Below are positions 39,254-47,895 of a stretch of 64,000 nt of DNA, piece after piece. A program made the position numbers and the translations under genes. The notes beneath the pieces are model-generated. The model made no database searches. It saw only the letters and a list, made by a program, of their open reading frames with translations, and was not told the origin of the DNA. The stretch is from positions 621,928 through 685,927 of the forward strand of contig NZ_LMDW01000001.1 in NCBI RefSeq assembly GCF_001425205.1. Direction: 5' to 3'. This stretch comes from Variovorax sp. Root411. GTDB taxonomy: Bacteria; Pseudomonadota; Gammaproteobacteria; Burkholderiales; Burkholderiaceae_C. Every line of letters begins with the position of its first letter. The first letter of the stretch is position 1.

Positions 39254-40807
39254 GTGTCCCTGCTCAAATCCGCCTCCACCGTCTCCCTGCTGACCCTCGC
39301 CTCGCGAATCACGGGCCTCGTGCGCGACGTGCTGTTTGCCTCGGTTTTCGGCGTCAGCGCGCTGACCGACGCGTTCAACGTCGCATTCCGCATCCCCAAC
39401 CTGTTCCGGCGGGTCTTCGGCGAAGGCGCCTTCAGCCAGGCCTTCGTGCCGGTGCTGGCCGCGCGCAAGGCCGAAGCCGGAGAGGAGGGCGCCAGGCAGC
39501 TCATCGACCACGTCGCCACGCTGCTGACCTGGACGCTGGTGATCGTCTGCGTGGCAGGCGTGGCCGGCGCGCCCCTGCTGGTCTGGGCCATGGCCAGCGG
39601 GCTGCCCGGCTTCGACGCCGCCATCGTCATGACGCGTTGGATGTTCCCCTACATCGGCTTCATGTCGCTGGTGGCGCTGGCGGGCGGCATTCTCAACACC
39701 TGGCGCAAGTTCGCGGTGCCGGCGGCCTCGCCGGTGCTGCTCAACGTGGCGCTGATTTTGTCGATCCTGGTCGGGGCGCCGCTTTTCCGGCACTGGGGCA
39801 TCGAGCCGATTTATGCACAGTGCGTGGGCGTGCTGGTGGGTGGCGTGCTGCAGCTTGCGCTGCAGATTCCGGCACTGCGCAAGCTGGGGCTGATGCCGCG
39901 CGTGGGAACCAGCCTTCGGGCGCTGCGCACCGCCTGGACCGACCCGAACACGCGCAAGGTGCTCAGCCTGATGTTGCCCGCGCTGCTGGGCGTGAGCGTG
40001 GCGCAGATCTCGCTGCTCATCAACACGCAGATCGCCTCCCATCTGGCGGTGGGCAGCGTCACCTGGATCACCAACGCCGACCGGCTGATGGAGTTTCCCA
40101 CCGCGATGCTCGGCGTCGCCCTCGGCGTGGTGCTGATGCCGCAGCTGGCCGGCGCCCGCGCCGCCAAGGACGACGCGCGCTATTCCTCGCTGCTCGACTG
40201 GGGCCTGCGCCTCGTGGTGCTGCTGTCGGCGCCGTGTGCCGTCGCCTTGCTGCTGTTCGCAAAACCGCTGGTGGCGGTGCTCTTCCACAACGGCGCCTAC
40301 TCGGGCGAGGACGTGGGCCGCACCACCCTGGCGCTGATGGGTTACGGCGTCGGGCTGGTCGGTATCGTGGCCGTGAAGGTGCTGGCACCCGGCTACTACG
40401 CCAAGCACGACACGCGCACGCCGATGCTCATCGCCGTGGGCGTGCTGGTGCTGACGCAGATCCTCAACATCTTCCTGGTGCCGGTGCTGCAGCACGCCGC
40501 GCTGACCCTGACCATCGCCATCGGCGCGCTGGTCAATTCGACCTGGCTGCTGGTCGGCCTGGTGCGCCGCGGCAGCTACAAGCCCGAACCGGGCTGGGGC
40601 AGGTTTACGCTGCAGGTGCTGGCCGGCACGCTGGTGCTGGCGGCCCTGCTGGTCTGGGGCTCGGCGCATTTCGACTGGATCGCCCTGCGCGACCAGCGCC
40701 TGCTGCGCATCGGCCTGCTCGCCGCGCTGATCGCCGGCTCGGCGTTGCTTTATTTTGGGGTGCTGGCGGCAGTGGGCGTGCGGCTGCGCAGCTTCATCCG
40801 CCGCTGA
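39254..40807 (+). CDS. murJ: Lipid II flippase MurJ
   Basis: The 517-aa polytopic membrane protein of the MOP superfamily (MurJ/MviN) has about 14 helices. Hallmarks are the N-terminal SRITGLVRDVLFASVFGVSA, FRIPNLFRRVFGEGAFSQAF and a central NADRLMEFPTAMLGVALGVV. It moves lipid II across the inner membrane for peptidoglycan synthesis. It starts at GTG 39254; a TACACT box ends 8 nt before it and no Shine-Dalgarno is seen, so the transcript may be leaderless. Confidence 0.95.
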   Translation: MSLLKSASTVSLLTLASRITGLVRDVLFASVFGVSALTDAFNVAFRIPNLFRRVFGEGAFSQAFVPVLAARKAEAGEEGARQLIDHVATLLTWTLVIVCVAGVAGAPLLVWAMASGLPGFDAAIVMTRWMFPYIGFMSLVALAGGILNTWRKFAVPAASPVLLNVALILSILVGAPLFRHWGIEPIYAQCVGVLVGGVLQLALQIPALRKLGLMPRVGTSLRALRTAWTDPNTRKVLSLMLPALLGVSVAQISLLINTQIASHLAVGSVTWITNADRLMEFPTAMLGVALGVVLMPQLAGARAAKDDARYSSLLDWGLRLVVLLSAPCAVALLLFAKPLVAVLFHNGAYSGEDVGRTTLALMGYGVGLVGIVAVKVLAPGYYAKHDTRTPMLIAVGVLVLTQILNIFLVPVLQHAALTLTIAIGALVNSTWLLVGLVRRGSYKPEPGWGRFTLQVLAGTLVLAALLVWGSAHFDWIALRDQRLLRIGLLAALIAGSALLYFGVLAAVGVRLRSFIRR

Positions 40808-40857
40808 AGCGCCGTGCGGGAGGTGTTCGTGCGTGCGCAATACGCGTGTGCCCTGCC

Positions 40858-40886
40858 TTGACGCTCCCGGCGGGCTCCTCTACAAA
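40858..40886 (+). promoter_or_regulatory. Sigma-70 promoter giving a leaderless SirB1 transcript
   Basis: TTGACG (40858-40863), a 17-bp spacer, then TACAAA (40881-40886). The ATG of the next gene starts only 5 nt after the -10, at the expected +1 position, so the mRNA should have no leader. Confidence 0.7.
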
Positions 40887-40891
40887 GACAC

Positions 40892-41743
40892 ATGACGTTC
40901 AGCTTTCAGGTTCCCACCGCACTGGAGTATTTCGAATCGCTGGTCTGCAGCGACGATCACTTTCCGCTGCTCGAAGCCGCCGCCAGCCTGGCGCAGGACG
41001 AATACCCCGAGCTCGACGTGCAGCAGGTACTGGGCGATGTCGACCAGCTCCTGGCTCGCCTCAAGCGCCGCCTGCCGGCCGACGCCGCGCCGCTGGCTCG
41101 CCTGCGCGCCCTGAACCAGTTCTTCTTCAACGACCTGAGCTTCGGCGGCAATGTCAACGACTACTACGACCCCGACAACAGCTACCTGAACGCCGTGCTG
41201 CGCACCCGCCGTGGCATTCCGATCTCGTTGGCGGTGCTGTGGATGGAGTTGGCGCAGGGCCTGGGCCTGCAGGCGCGCGGCATCGGCTTTCCGGGGCATT
41301 TCATGCTCAAGGTGACGCTGCCCAAGGGGCAGGTGGTGATCGATCCTTTCACCGGCAAGTCGCTGTCGCGCGAGGAACTGGGCGAACGGCTCGAGCCCTA
41401 CAAGCGCAGCAACGGACTGGTCGGCGATTTTGACGTGCCGCTGGGCCTGTACCTGCAGCCTGCCAGTCCGCGCGAAATCATCGCCCGCATGCTGCGCAAC
41501 CTGAAGGAAGTGCACCACGCGCAGGAAGACTGGCAGCGCGTCATCGCCGTGCAGGACCGCCTGATCGCGCTGTTGCCCAGCGCCTGGGGCGAGTACCGCG
41601 ACCGCGGCATCGCGCATGCCGAACAGGGCAACACGGCGCAGGCCGTGCGCGACCTGGAAACCTACCTGGCGAAGGCTGAGGACGCCCTCGACATCGACGC
41701 GATCGCCGAGCGCGTCGCCACCCTTCGCCGCTTGGCCAATTGA
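40892..41743 (+). CDS. SirB1-family protein (transglutaminase-like with TPR tail)
   Basis: The 283-aa protein has a transglutaminase-like N-terminal domain (LNQFFFNDLSFGGNVNDYYD, SYLNAVLRTRRGIPISLAVL, GFPGHFMLKV) and a C-terminal TPR-like region (LKEVHHAQEDWQRVIAVQDR, GIAHAEQGNTAQAVRDLETY). The family is widespread and its biochemical role is not settled. It lies between murJ and a VOC gene on the same strand. Confidence 0.88.
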   Translation: MTFSFQVPTALEYFESLVCSDDHFPLLEAAASLAQDEYPELDVQQVLGDVDQLLARLKRRLPADAAPLARLRALNQFFFNDLSFGGNVNDYYDPDNSYLNAVLRTRRGIPISLAVLWMELAQGLGLQARGIGFPGHFMLKVTLPKGQVVIDPFTGKSLSREELGERLEPYKRSNGLVGDFDVPLGLYLQPASPREIIARMLRNLKEVHHAQEDWQRVIAVQDRLIALLPSAWGEYRDRGIAHAEQGNTAQAVRDLETYLAKAEDALDIDAIAERVATLRRLAN

Positions 41744-41744
41744 A

Positions 41745-42173
41745 ATGGACGCCAAGGCAGGCGTGAGCCCGGCGCCCGACCTGGGCACCCTGCATGAATT
41801 CCATGGCGTTCAGCCGGTGCTGCCAGTGTCGGATGTCTCGCGCGCCGCGCGGTGGTTTCGCGACGTGCTGGGCTTCGAGCTCGATTTCATCGCAGGGGAG
41901 CCGCCCAGCTACGCCCGGGTGAAGAAGGGCGACCGCAGCTACGGCGACCCGGTCTACCTGCGGCTGTGGCAGTGCAGCACGCGCGAGGCCAGGCCTTGGC
42001 GCGGCGAAATCGTGATCCATGTGGGCAAGGACATCGACGGCCTGCATGCTGCGTACGTGAAGCGCGGCGTGACTGTCATCGAGCCGCCGGTCTCCCAGCC
42101 CTGGGGCTTGCGCGAATTCGCGATCCGCGAGCCCGACGGGCATGTGCTGCGCTTCTGCGGCTACCTGCCCTGA
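41745..42173 (+). CDS. VOC (glyoxalase/bleomycin-resistance-like) family protein
   Basis: The 142-aa protein of the VOC fold starts 1 nt after the SirB1 stop. The segments VQPVLPVSDVSRAARWFRDV, GFELDFIAG and FAIREPDGHVLRFCGY are typical of the bleomycin-resistance-like/glyoxalase-fold subgroup. It could bind a metal or drug; the substrate is unknown. Confidence 0.87.
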   Translation: MDAKAGVSPAPDLGTLHEFHGVQPVLPVSDVSRAARWFRDVLGFELDFIAGEPPSYARVKKGDRSYGDPVYLRLWQCSTREARPWRGEIVIHVGKDIDGLHAAYVKRGVTVIEPPVSQPWGLREFAIREPDGHVLRFCGYLP

Positions 42174-42316
42174 AAGCCTCGAATTCCTGAAACGCAAAAT
42201 TACAAATAGATCGACGCGAGCGTGTCGATCCGTCTTCCGCTCGTCCGACGTGTGAACAGGAGCAGGCAAATTTCCTCCAGCCGCTCCCAAGCTCATCAAC
42301 CTTCAGGAGAAACGAC

Positions 42317-42748
42317 ATGCGATTCATGATTCTGGTCAAGGCCAACGCCGATTCCGAAGCCGGCGTGATGCCCAGCACCGAAATACTCACCGCCATGGGG
42401 AAGTTCAACGAGGAGCTGGTCAAGGCCGGTGTGCTGCTGGCTGGCGAAGGCCTGCATCCCAGCTCCAGGGGCGTGCGCGTGCGCTGCGAGGGCCCGACCA
42501 GGCGCACCGTCATCGACGGACCGTTTGCCGAAACCAAGGAGCTGCTGGCCGGCTTCTGGCTGTTCCAGGTCAAGTCGAAGGAAGAAGCCATCGAATGGAT
42601 CAAGCGCAGCCCGTTCCAGGAAGGCGAGATCGAGATCCGCCAGGTGTTCGAGGCCGCTGATTTCGGCGACTCGATGACGCCCGAGCTGCTCGCCCAGGAA
42701 GACCGCCTGCGCGCCGAGACCGAAGCCCGCGCCAAAGCCGGCAACTGA
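42317..42748 (+). CDS. YCII/DGPF-domain protein (copy 1)
   Basis: The 143-aa protein has the YCII-related fold with the DGPFAETKELLAGFWLFQ motif near residues 58-75. AGGAG lies upstream. Such proteins accompany ECF42-type sigma factors, as here. It is the first gene of the run YCII-YCII-sigma. The function is unknown; a catalytic or ligand-binding role is possible. Confidence 0.88.
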   Translation: MRFMILVKANADSEAGVMPSTEILTAMGKFNEELVKAGVLLAGEGLHPSSRGVRVRCEGPTRRTVIDGPFAETKELLAGFWLFQVKSKEEAIEWIKRSPFQEGEIEIRQVFEAADFGDSMTPELLAQEDRLRAETEARAKAGN

Positions 42749-42774
42749 AGCAACCGCACGGAAGGAGACCCACC

Positions 42775-43200
42775 ATGCGATTCATGCTGCTGATGATTCC
42801 CCACGGCTACGAAACCGCCGCGCCCGGCACCATCCCCGACGACGTCGAAGCGGTGTCGGCCATGATGGCCTACAACGAGTCGATGCAGAAAGCAGGCGTG
42901 CTGATCAGCTGCGATGGCCTGCATCCCCCCTCGATGGGCGCGCGCGTGAGCTTCAAGGACCGCAAGCCCACCGTGGTCGACGGCCCCTTCGCCGAGGCGA
43001 AGGAAGTGCTCGGCGGCTTCTGGATCATCGACGTGCCCTCGCGCGCCGCCGCCATCGAATGGGCCAGCCGCTGCCCCGGCGGCGACAACGAGGTCATCGA
43101 GGTGCGCCAGATCCAGGAGATTGGCGATTTCCCGCCCGACGTGCAGGCCGTGGCTACCGAATTCACATCGATGCAGACGGTGAAGAAGACCGACGCATGA
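42775..43200 (+). CDS. YCII/DGPF-domain protein (copy 2)
   Basis: The 141-aa paralogue of the preceding gene has the same motif (VDGPFAEAKEVLGGFWIID) and similar flanks (MQKAGVLISCDGLHPPSMGA vs VKAGVLLAGEGLHPSSRG). AAGGAG lies 9 nt upstream. It overlaps the sigma-factor start by 4 nt. Confidence 0.88.
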   Translation: MRFMLLMIPHGYETAAPGTIPDDVEAVSAMMAYNESMQKAGVLISCDGLHPPSMGARVSFKDRKPTVVDGPFAEAKEVLGGFWIIDVPSRAAAIEWASRCPGGDNEVIEVRQIQEIGDFPPDVQAVATEFTSMQTVKKTDA

Positions 43201-44492
43201 GTCACGGCGAGGGCCGCGCGGACACCGCCGCCATCCGCCGCACCATCGAGGCGGTGTGGCGCATCGAGTCCGCGAAGATCGTCGCCACTGTCGCGCGCAT
43301 GGTGCGCGACGTGGGGCTGGCCGAAGAGCTGGCCCAGGACGCGCTGGTTTCGGCCCTCGAGCAATGGAGCGAATCGGGCGTGCCCGACAACCCGGCGGCC
43401 TGGCTCACGGCAGTGGCCAAGCGCCGCGCCCTCGACCGCCTGCGCCACCTGCAGCTGGCCGAACGCAAGGCCGGCGAGATCGGCCGCGAACTCGACGCCC
43501 GGCACGAGATGGCGCAGCACAGCTTCGCCGAAGCGGTCGATGCCGCGCTCGACGACGATATCGGCGACGACCTGCTGCGCCTCGTGTTCACCGCCTGCCA
43601 CCCGGTGCTGTCGACCGAGGCGCGCGTGGCGCTCACGCTGCGGCTGATGGGCGGCCTCACCACCGACGAGATCGCCCGCGCCTTCCTCGTGCCCGAAGCC
43701 ACCGTGGCGCAGCGCATCGTGCGCGCCAAGCGCACGCTGGCCGAGGCGCGTGTGCCTTTCGAGGTGCCGCGCCGGCATGAGCTCGAGGCACGGCTCGCCT
43801 CGGTGCTGGAAGTGCTCTACCTGATCTTCAACGAAGGCTATTCGGCCACCGCCGGCGACGACTGGATGCGTCCGGCGCTGTGCGACGAAGCGATGCGTCT
43901 GGGCCGCATTGTGGCCGAGCTGATGCCCGACGAATCCGAGGTGCACGGGCTCGTGGCGCTGATGGAAATCCAGGGCTCCCGCTCGGCCGCGCGCGTCGGC
44001 GCCTCGGGTGAACCGGTGCTGCTGCTCGAACAGAACCGGGCGCGCTGGGATCAGATGCTGATCCGCCGCGGCCTCGCGGCGCTCGCGCGCGCCGAGTCGC
44101 TCGGCGGCGCGCTCGGCCCCTATGCGCTGCAGGCCGCCATCGCCGCCTGCCACGGCCGCGCGCGCACCGCCGACGAAACCGACTGGGGCCGCATCGCCGC
44201 GCTCTACGACGCGCTGGCCGGACTCGCGCCGTCGCCCATCGTCGAACTCAACCGCGCGGTGGCGCTGTCGATGGCCTTCGGGCCGGCCGCGGGGCTCGAG
44301 GTGGTCGATGCGCTCGTGGACGAGCCCGCGCTCAAGGGCTACCACCTGCTGCCGACGGTGCGCGGCGACCTGCTGTTCAGGCTCGGCCGCCGCGACGAGG
44401 CGCGCAAGGAGTTCGACCGCGCCGCATCGCTCACGCGCAACAAGCGCGAGCAAGCGCTGCTGCGGGCGCGTGCGCGGGCCTGCACAGGCTGA
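43197..44492 (+). CDS. ECF42-type RNA polymerase sigma factor with C-terminal extension
   Basis: The 431-aa sigma factor has region 2 (VARMVRDVGLAEELAQDALV; NPAAWLTAVAKRRALDRLRH) and region 4 (ALTLRLMGGLTTDEIARAFL; ATVAQRIVRAKRTL). Beyond it is a long C-terminal extension (about residues 185-431) with TPR-like helices, typical of the ECF42 group. No anti-sigma gene is adjacent, also usual for that group. Control is thought to act through the extension, and the target is often the linked YCII/DGPF gene. Confidence 0.92.
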   Translation: MSHGEGRADTAAIRRTIEAVWRIESAKIVATVARMVRDVGLAEELAQDALVSALEQWSESGVPDNPAAWLTAVAKRRALDRLRHLQLAERKAGEIGRELDARHEMAQHSFAEAVDAALDDDIGDDLLRLVFTACHPVLSTEARVALTLRLMGGLTTDEIARAFLVPEATVAQRIVRAKRTLAEARVPFEVPRRHELEARLASVLEVLYLIFNEGYSATAGDDWMRPALCDEAMRLGRIVAELMPDESEVHGLVALMEIQGSRSAARVGASGEPVLLLEQNRARWDQMLIRRGLAALARAESLGGALGPYALQAAIAACHGRARTADETDWGRIAALYDALAGLAPSPIVELNRAVALSMAFGPAAGLEVVDALVDEPALKGYHLLPTVRGDLLFRLGRRDEARKEFDRAASLTRNKREQALLRARARACTG

Positions 44493-44495
44493 CCG

Positions 44496-45491
44496 TCAGG
44501 CTTTCGACGCCGCGTTCGCTTCCGAGGGCGAACCGGGCAGCCCGAACTGGTGCCACGCCCGGCGCAGTTGCGTGTCGGAGCCGAAGCCCGACAGCTCCGC
44601 CGCCCGTGTCACGCTCGCGCCTGAGGCCAGCGCCAGCTGCGCGGCCGCGAGCCGCAGCCGCCGCAGATACGCCAGCGGCGCCACGCCCGCATGCTCCATG
44701 AAGAGCCGAGTGAGATGCCGCGCCGAGGTGTGGGCCACGTCGGCCATGCGCGGCACGCTCCAGTCGGCCTGTGGTTGTTCGCTGACGGCGTCCTGCACGC
44801 GGTGCAGCGCGGCATGCAGGTGGTTGCGGTAGGCGAGAAAGGGCGAAAGCTCCGGGTCTTGCGGGCCGCGGCGCAGCGCCACCACCATGCTCTGCGCGAC
44901 CTGCGCCGCGAGCGCCTCGCCGCACAGTTCGGCGATGCGGTGCAGCACGAGGTCGATGCCGGTCGTCACGCCCGCGCTGCTGTAGAGCGGCGGATCGATC
45001 ACGAACACCCGGTTGCTCACTACGTCGCAGCGCGGCGCCACCGTACGCAGTTCGCCGAGGTGATGGTGGTGCGTGGTGGCGCGCCGGCCCGCGAGCGCGC
45101 CGGCATGCGCAGCCAGCAGGGCGCCGGCGCAGATCGTCACCAACTCCAGCCGGCCGCGCTCGAAGCGCAGGCCGCGCAGCCAGTGCAGCAGGTCCTGCGC
45201 CTCGGGGTTGTCGATGGCGATGGTGTCGCCAGGCTGGCCGACCAGCACGACCCAGCCGGGACCGTCCCACTGCGCGGGCAGGGGCGACAGGCCGGCGAGG
45301 ACGACGCCGACCGAGCCTATCGCCGTCGGCCGGGGGCTCGCGAACTCGATCGCGAAACGCTCGGGCTGGCCCATGGCGCGCAGCCGCTGGTTGGCGATGC
45401 GCAGCGCCTCGGCCGGACCGGCCCAATCGAGCACGAGGCTGCCGGGGAGCAGCACGAAGACTACGCGGATGAGGTCTCGTTGCGGGTCCAT
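44496..45491 (-). CDS. GlxA-type AraC-family regulator (DJ-1/PfpI domain plus HTH)
   Basis: The 331-aa protein has an N-terminal DJ-1/PfpI-like domain (VFVLLPGSLVLDWAGPAEAL; VTICAGALLAAHAGAL) and a C-terminal AraC DNA-binding domain (MADVAHTSARHLTRLFMEHA; AAELSGFGSDTQLRRAWHQF). It overlaps the upstream PfpI gene by 31 bp, so both are in one operon together with the isochorismatase-like gene. The effector is unknown. Confidence 0.92.
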   Translation of the reverse strand: MDPQRDLIRVVFVLLPGSLVLDWAGPAEALRIANQRLRAMGQPERFAIEFASPRPTAIGSVGVVLAGLSPLPAQWDGPGWVVLVGQPGDTIAIDNPEAQDLLHWLRGLRFERGRLELVTICAGALLAAHAGALAGRRATTHHHHLGELRTVAPRCDVVSNRVFVIDPPLYSSAGVTTGIDLVLHRIAELCGEALAAQVAQSMVVALRRGPQDPELSPFLAYRNHLHAALHRVQDAVSEQPQADWSVPRMADVAHTSARHLTRLFMEHAGVAPLAYLRRLRLAAAQLALASGASVTRAAELSGFGSDTQLRRAWHQFGLPGSPSEANAASKA

Positions 45492-46075
45492 GCGTAGTCC
45501 ATCTGTCTCGCGGTGCGCTCGGCCAACTCGCGGCCGGCCAGCCGCTCGACGAGGTGCAGGCTCATGTCGATGCCGGCGCTGATGCCGGCGGAGCTGACGA
45601 TGCGGCCGTTGTCGACCCAGCGCACGCCGTCGCGCACGTCGAGCGAGGGAAAGCGTTCGCGCAGGTCGGCGATGTCCTCCCAGTGGGTGGTGACGGCATC
45701 GCTCGTCACGACGCCGCTCTCGGCCAGCAGGAAGGCCCCGGTGCAGACCGAGGCAACGATCCGCGCGCCGGCTGCCTGGTGCGCGATCCAGCGCAGCGTG
45801 TCGGCACTGGCCATCGGCGCATCGACCACGCCGCCGGGGACGATCAGCACGTCGGCCGCCGGGCTGTCGGCGAGCCTGTGGTCGGCCAGCAATTGCAGAC
45901 CGGCGCGCGCCTGCACGGGCTGGCCGAGGGCTGCAGAGGCGACGTGGAACGGCGCCGGTGTGCCCGGCTGCATCCGCTGGCTGACCCGGCTCGCGGTGGT
46001 GAACACCTCGAAGGGGCCGGCGAAGTCCAGTGCCTCCACGCCGTCGAAGGCAAGGATGAGTACGCGCAGGCTCAT
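45461..46075 (-). CDS. DJ-1/PfpI family protein
   Basis: The 204-aa protein has FDGVEALDFAGPFEVFTTAS and the nucleophile elbow SVCTGAFLLAESGV, plus the isonitrile-hydratase/ThiJ-like run VSSAGISAGIDMSLHLVERL. It closely resembles the N-terminal domain of the regulator encoded just downstream. Isonitrile hydratase (InhA-like) activity is a possibility. Confidence 0.88.
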   Translation of the reverse strand: MSLRVLILAFDGVEALDFAGPFEVFTTASRVSQRMQPGTPAPFHVASAALGQPVQARAGLQLLADHRLADSPAADVLIVPGGVVDAPMASADTLRWIAHQAAGARIVASVCTGAFLLAESGVVTSDAVTTHWEDIADLRERFPSLDVRDGVRWVDNGRIVSSAGISAGIDMSLHLVERLAGRELAERTARQMDYAWTRNETSSA

Positions 46076-46080
46076 GTCGT

Positions 46081-46641
46081 TCACGCCGCGGCCCGTTCGA
46101 GCGCCTGCGCCACGGTGCAGACGGTGGCGAACCGGCCCTGCAGCACGGTGGAGGTGCGGGCCTTGATGTCGGCGGCCGAGAGCGGTCGGCCGTCGGGTTG
46201 CGCCATGTCGAAAGTGAGCGTGGCGTCGGTCACGTAGTCGACCTCCCAGCCCAGGTCCGAGGCGTGGCGGGTGGTGGTTTCGCAGCACTGTTCGGTGCGG
46301 ATGCCGCTCACGATCAGCCGGCCGATGCCGTTCTGCGTGAGCCAGACATCCAGCCCGCTGTTGACCAGCGCGCTGTGGCGGTGCTTGGTGAAGGTGGCCG
46401 CGGCCGTGAAGGGCGCGAGGCCGCCGATGGGATGCACATGGCCAGATTCGACTGCGAAGGGGTTGCTTGCATCGGCCGGTCCATCGACATGGAAGACCCG
46501 CACGACCGGCACGCCGGCGGCGGCGCAGCCTTCGATCAACGCGTTCTGCGCGGCGAGGTACGGCGCGGCCTGGCTCTCGTTCCAGTAGGCGCGCTGGCGG
46601 AACGATTCCTGGGCGTCGATCACAATCAGACAGGTTTTCAT
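46081..46641 (-). CDS. Isochorismatase-like cysteine hydrolase
   Basis: The 186-aa protein has the triad typical of the family: Asp9 (LIVIDAQESF), Lys86 (TFTKHRHSAL) and Cys119 or Cys120 (GIRTEQCCETTTR). The family includes nicotinamidases and other amidohydrolases. It is the first gene of the three-gene operon with PfpI (5-nt gap) and the GlxA-type regulator. The substrate is unknown. Confidence 0.9.
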   Translation of the reverse strand: MKTCLIVIDAQESFRQRAYWNESQAAPYLAAQNALIEGCAAAGVPVVRVFHVDGPADASNPFAVESGHVHPIGGLAPFTAAATFTKHRHSALVNSGLDVWLTQNGIGRLIVSGIRTEQCCETTTRHASDLGWEVDYVTDATLTFDMAQPDGRPLSAADIKARTSTVLQGRFATVCTVAQALERAAA

Positions 46642-46760
46642 GGCGGGGCTTGCAGCAGCAAAGTGGATGATGCCGCCTATTCTTCTACCTTGCCACCCCG
46701 AAGTCCGTTCGCGGTCGGACCAGAATCGATCAAATCAGGACATCGATGCCGCCGGTCTCG

Positions 46761-47843
46761 TCAGACCAGCGACGCCGCCTGCAGCTCTTTCTTCAGGTAC
46801 GCGTAGTACAGCGGCGCCGCCACCAGCCCGGCCGGTCCGAACACCGCCTCGGCCACGAACATCACGGCCAGCAGCTCCCACACGCTCATCTGCGTGCGCG
46901 CGCCGACCACCTTGGCGTTGATGACGTACTCGGCCTTGTGGATCACGATCAGGAAGATCAGGCAGGCCAGCGCCGTGACCGGGGACACCGAGAGGCCCAC
47001 CAGCGTGATCACCGAGTTGCAGACCAGGTTGCCCACGATCGGCACCAGCCCGGCCAGGAAGGTGAGGGTGATGAGCGCCGGCGTGTACGGCAGGTGCGCG
47101 CCCCACAGCGGCATGACGAACAGCAGGAAGATGGCGGTCAGCAGCGTGTTGAAGGCCGCGATCCAGAACTGGGCCGCCACGATCTGGCCGAAGGCCTCGC
47201 CGAAGGTCTGCACGCGCTGGTGCAACTGCTCGGCCAGCGGCAGCCGGCGCATCGGCGCGTGCGACACGGCGGCCAGGCTGCCAACGATCAGGCCCACGTA
47301 CGAAAACAGGATGCCGTGCAGCCAGGCCCGCCCGGCCACTGCCAGCGAACCAGCTTGCGCGCGCAGGTAGTTGGCAATCACGCGCTGGATCTCGGCGGCG
47401 CCTTCGGGCAGGTAGACCGCGATCTCGACCGGCAGCTTGGAGCGAAGCTCGAGCACCGTGCGCGCCGTGTAGTCGAGCAGTTCGCGGTACTGGTCGGGCG
47501 CGTCCACGATGTATTCGCGGGCCTGCGACAGCAGCAGCGTGATCAGCGCGATCGGGCCCACCAGCACGAGGACGACGGCCAGCACGCCGGCCCAGCCATC
47601 GGTGCGCTGGCCGAGAGCCGGAACGCGCCGCGTGCTGTCAGCCAGCAGCCGCGCGAACCACCGCGTGGCCAGGAAGCCGATGCACACGCAGAGCAGCCCT
47701 GGCAGCAGGTGCTCCCACATCACCAGAAGCAGCGCTGCCAGCATCAGCAGGTAGCTTGCGATCGTCACGCCGCGCGAGGCTGCGGCACGTTGGATGGGGG
47801 CCGTCGGAACGGCGGTGGTGACGGGTTGCGGCTTCTTGGCCAT
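46761..47843 (-). CDS. AI-2E family transporter (PerM-like permease)
   Basis: The 360-aa inner-membrane protein has about eight helices and the family segments LLPGLLCVCIGFLATRWFAR, GLVPIVGNLVCNSVITLVGL and FGPAGLVAAPLYYAYLKKEL. The family is named after one member linked to AI-2; most have other or unknown cargo. It lies 52 nt downstream of purM on the same strand. Confidence 0.9.
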   Translation of the reverse strand: MAKKPQPVTTAVPTAPIQRAAASRGVTIASYLLMLAALLLVMWEHLLPGLLCVCIGFLATRWFARLLADSTRRVPALGQRTDGWAGVLAVVLVLVGPIALITLLLSQAREYIVDAPDQYRELLDYTARTVLELRSKLPVEIAVYLPEGAAEIQRVIANYLRAQAGSLAVAGRAWLHGILFSYVGLIVGSLAAVSHAPMRRLPLAEQLHQRVQTFGEAFGQIVAAQFWIAAFNTLLTAIFLLFVMPLWGAHLPYTPALITLTFLAGLVPIVGNLVCNSVITLVGLSVSPVTALACLIFLIVIHKAEYVINAKVVGARTQMSVWELLAVMFVAEAVFGPAGLVAAPLYYAYLKKELQAASLV

Positions 47844-47895
47844 CCGGGGGGGGTGTCGGGCGCTCTGTTCGGGAAAGTGGAGGTGCAGCCGGCAC

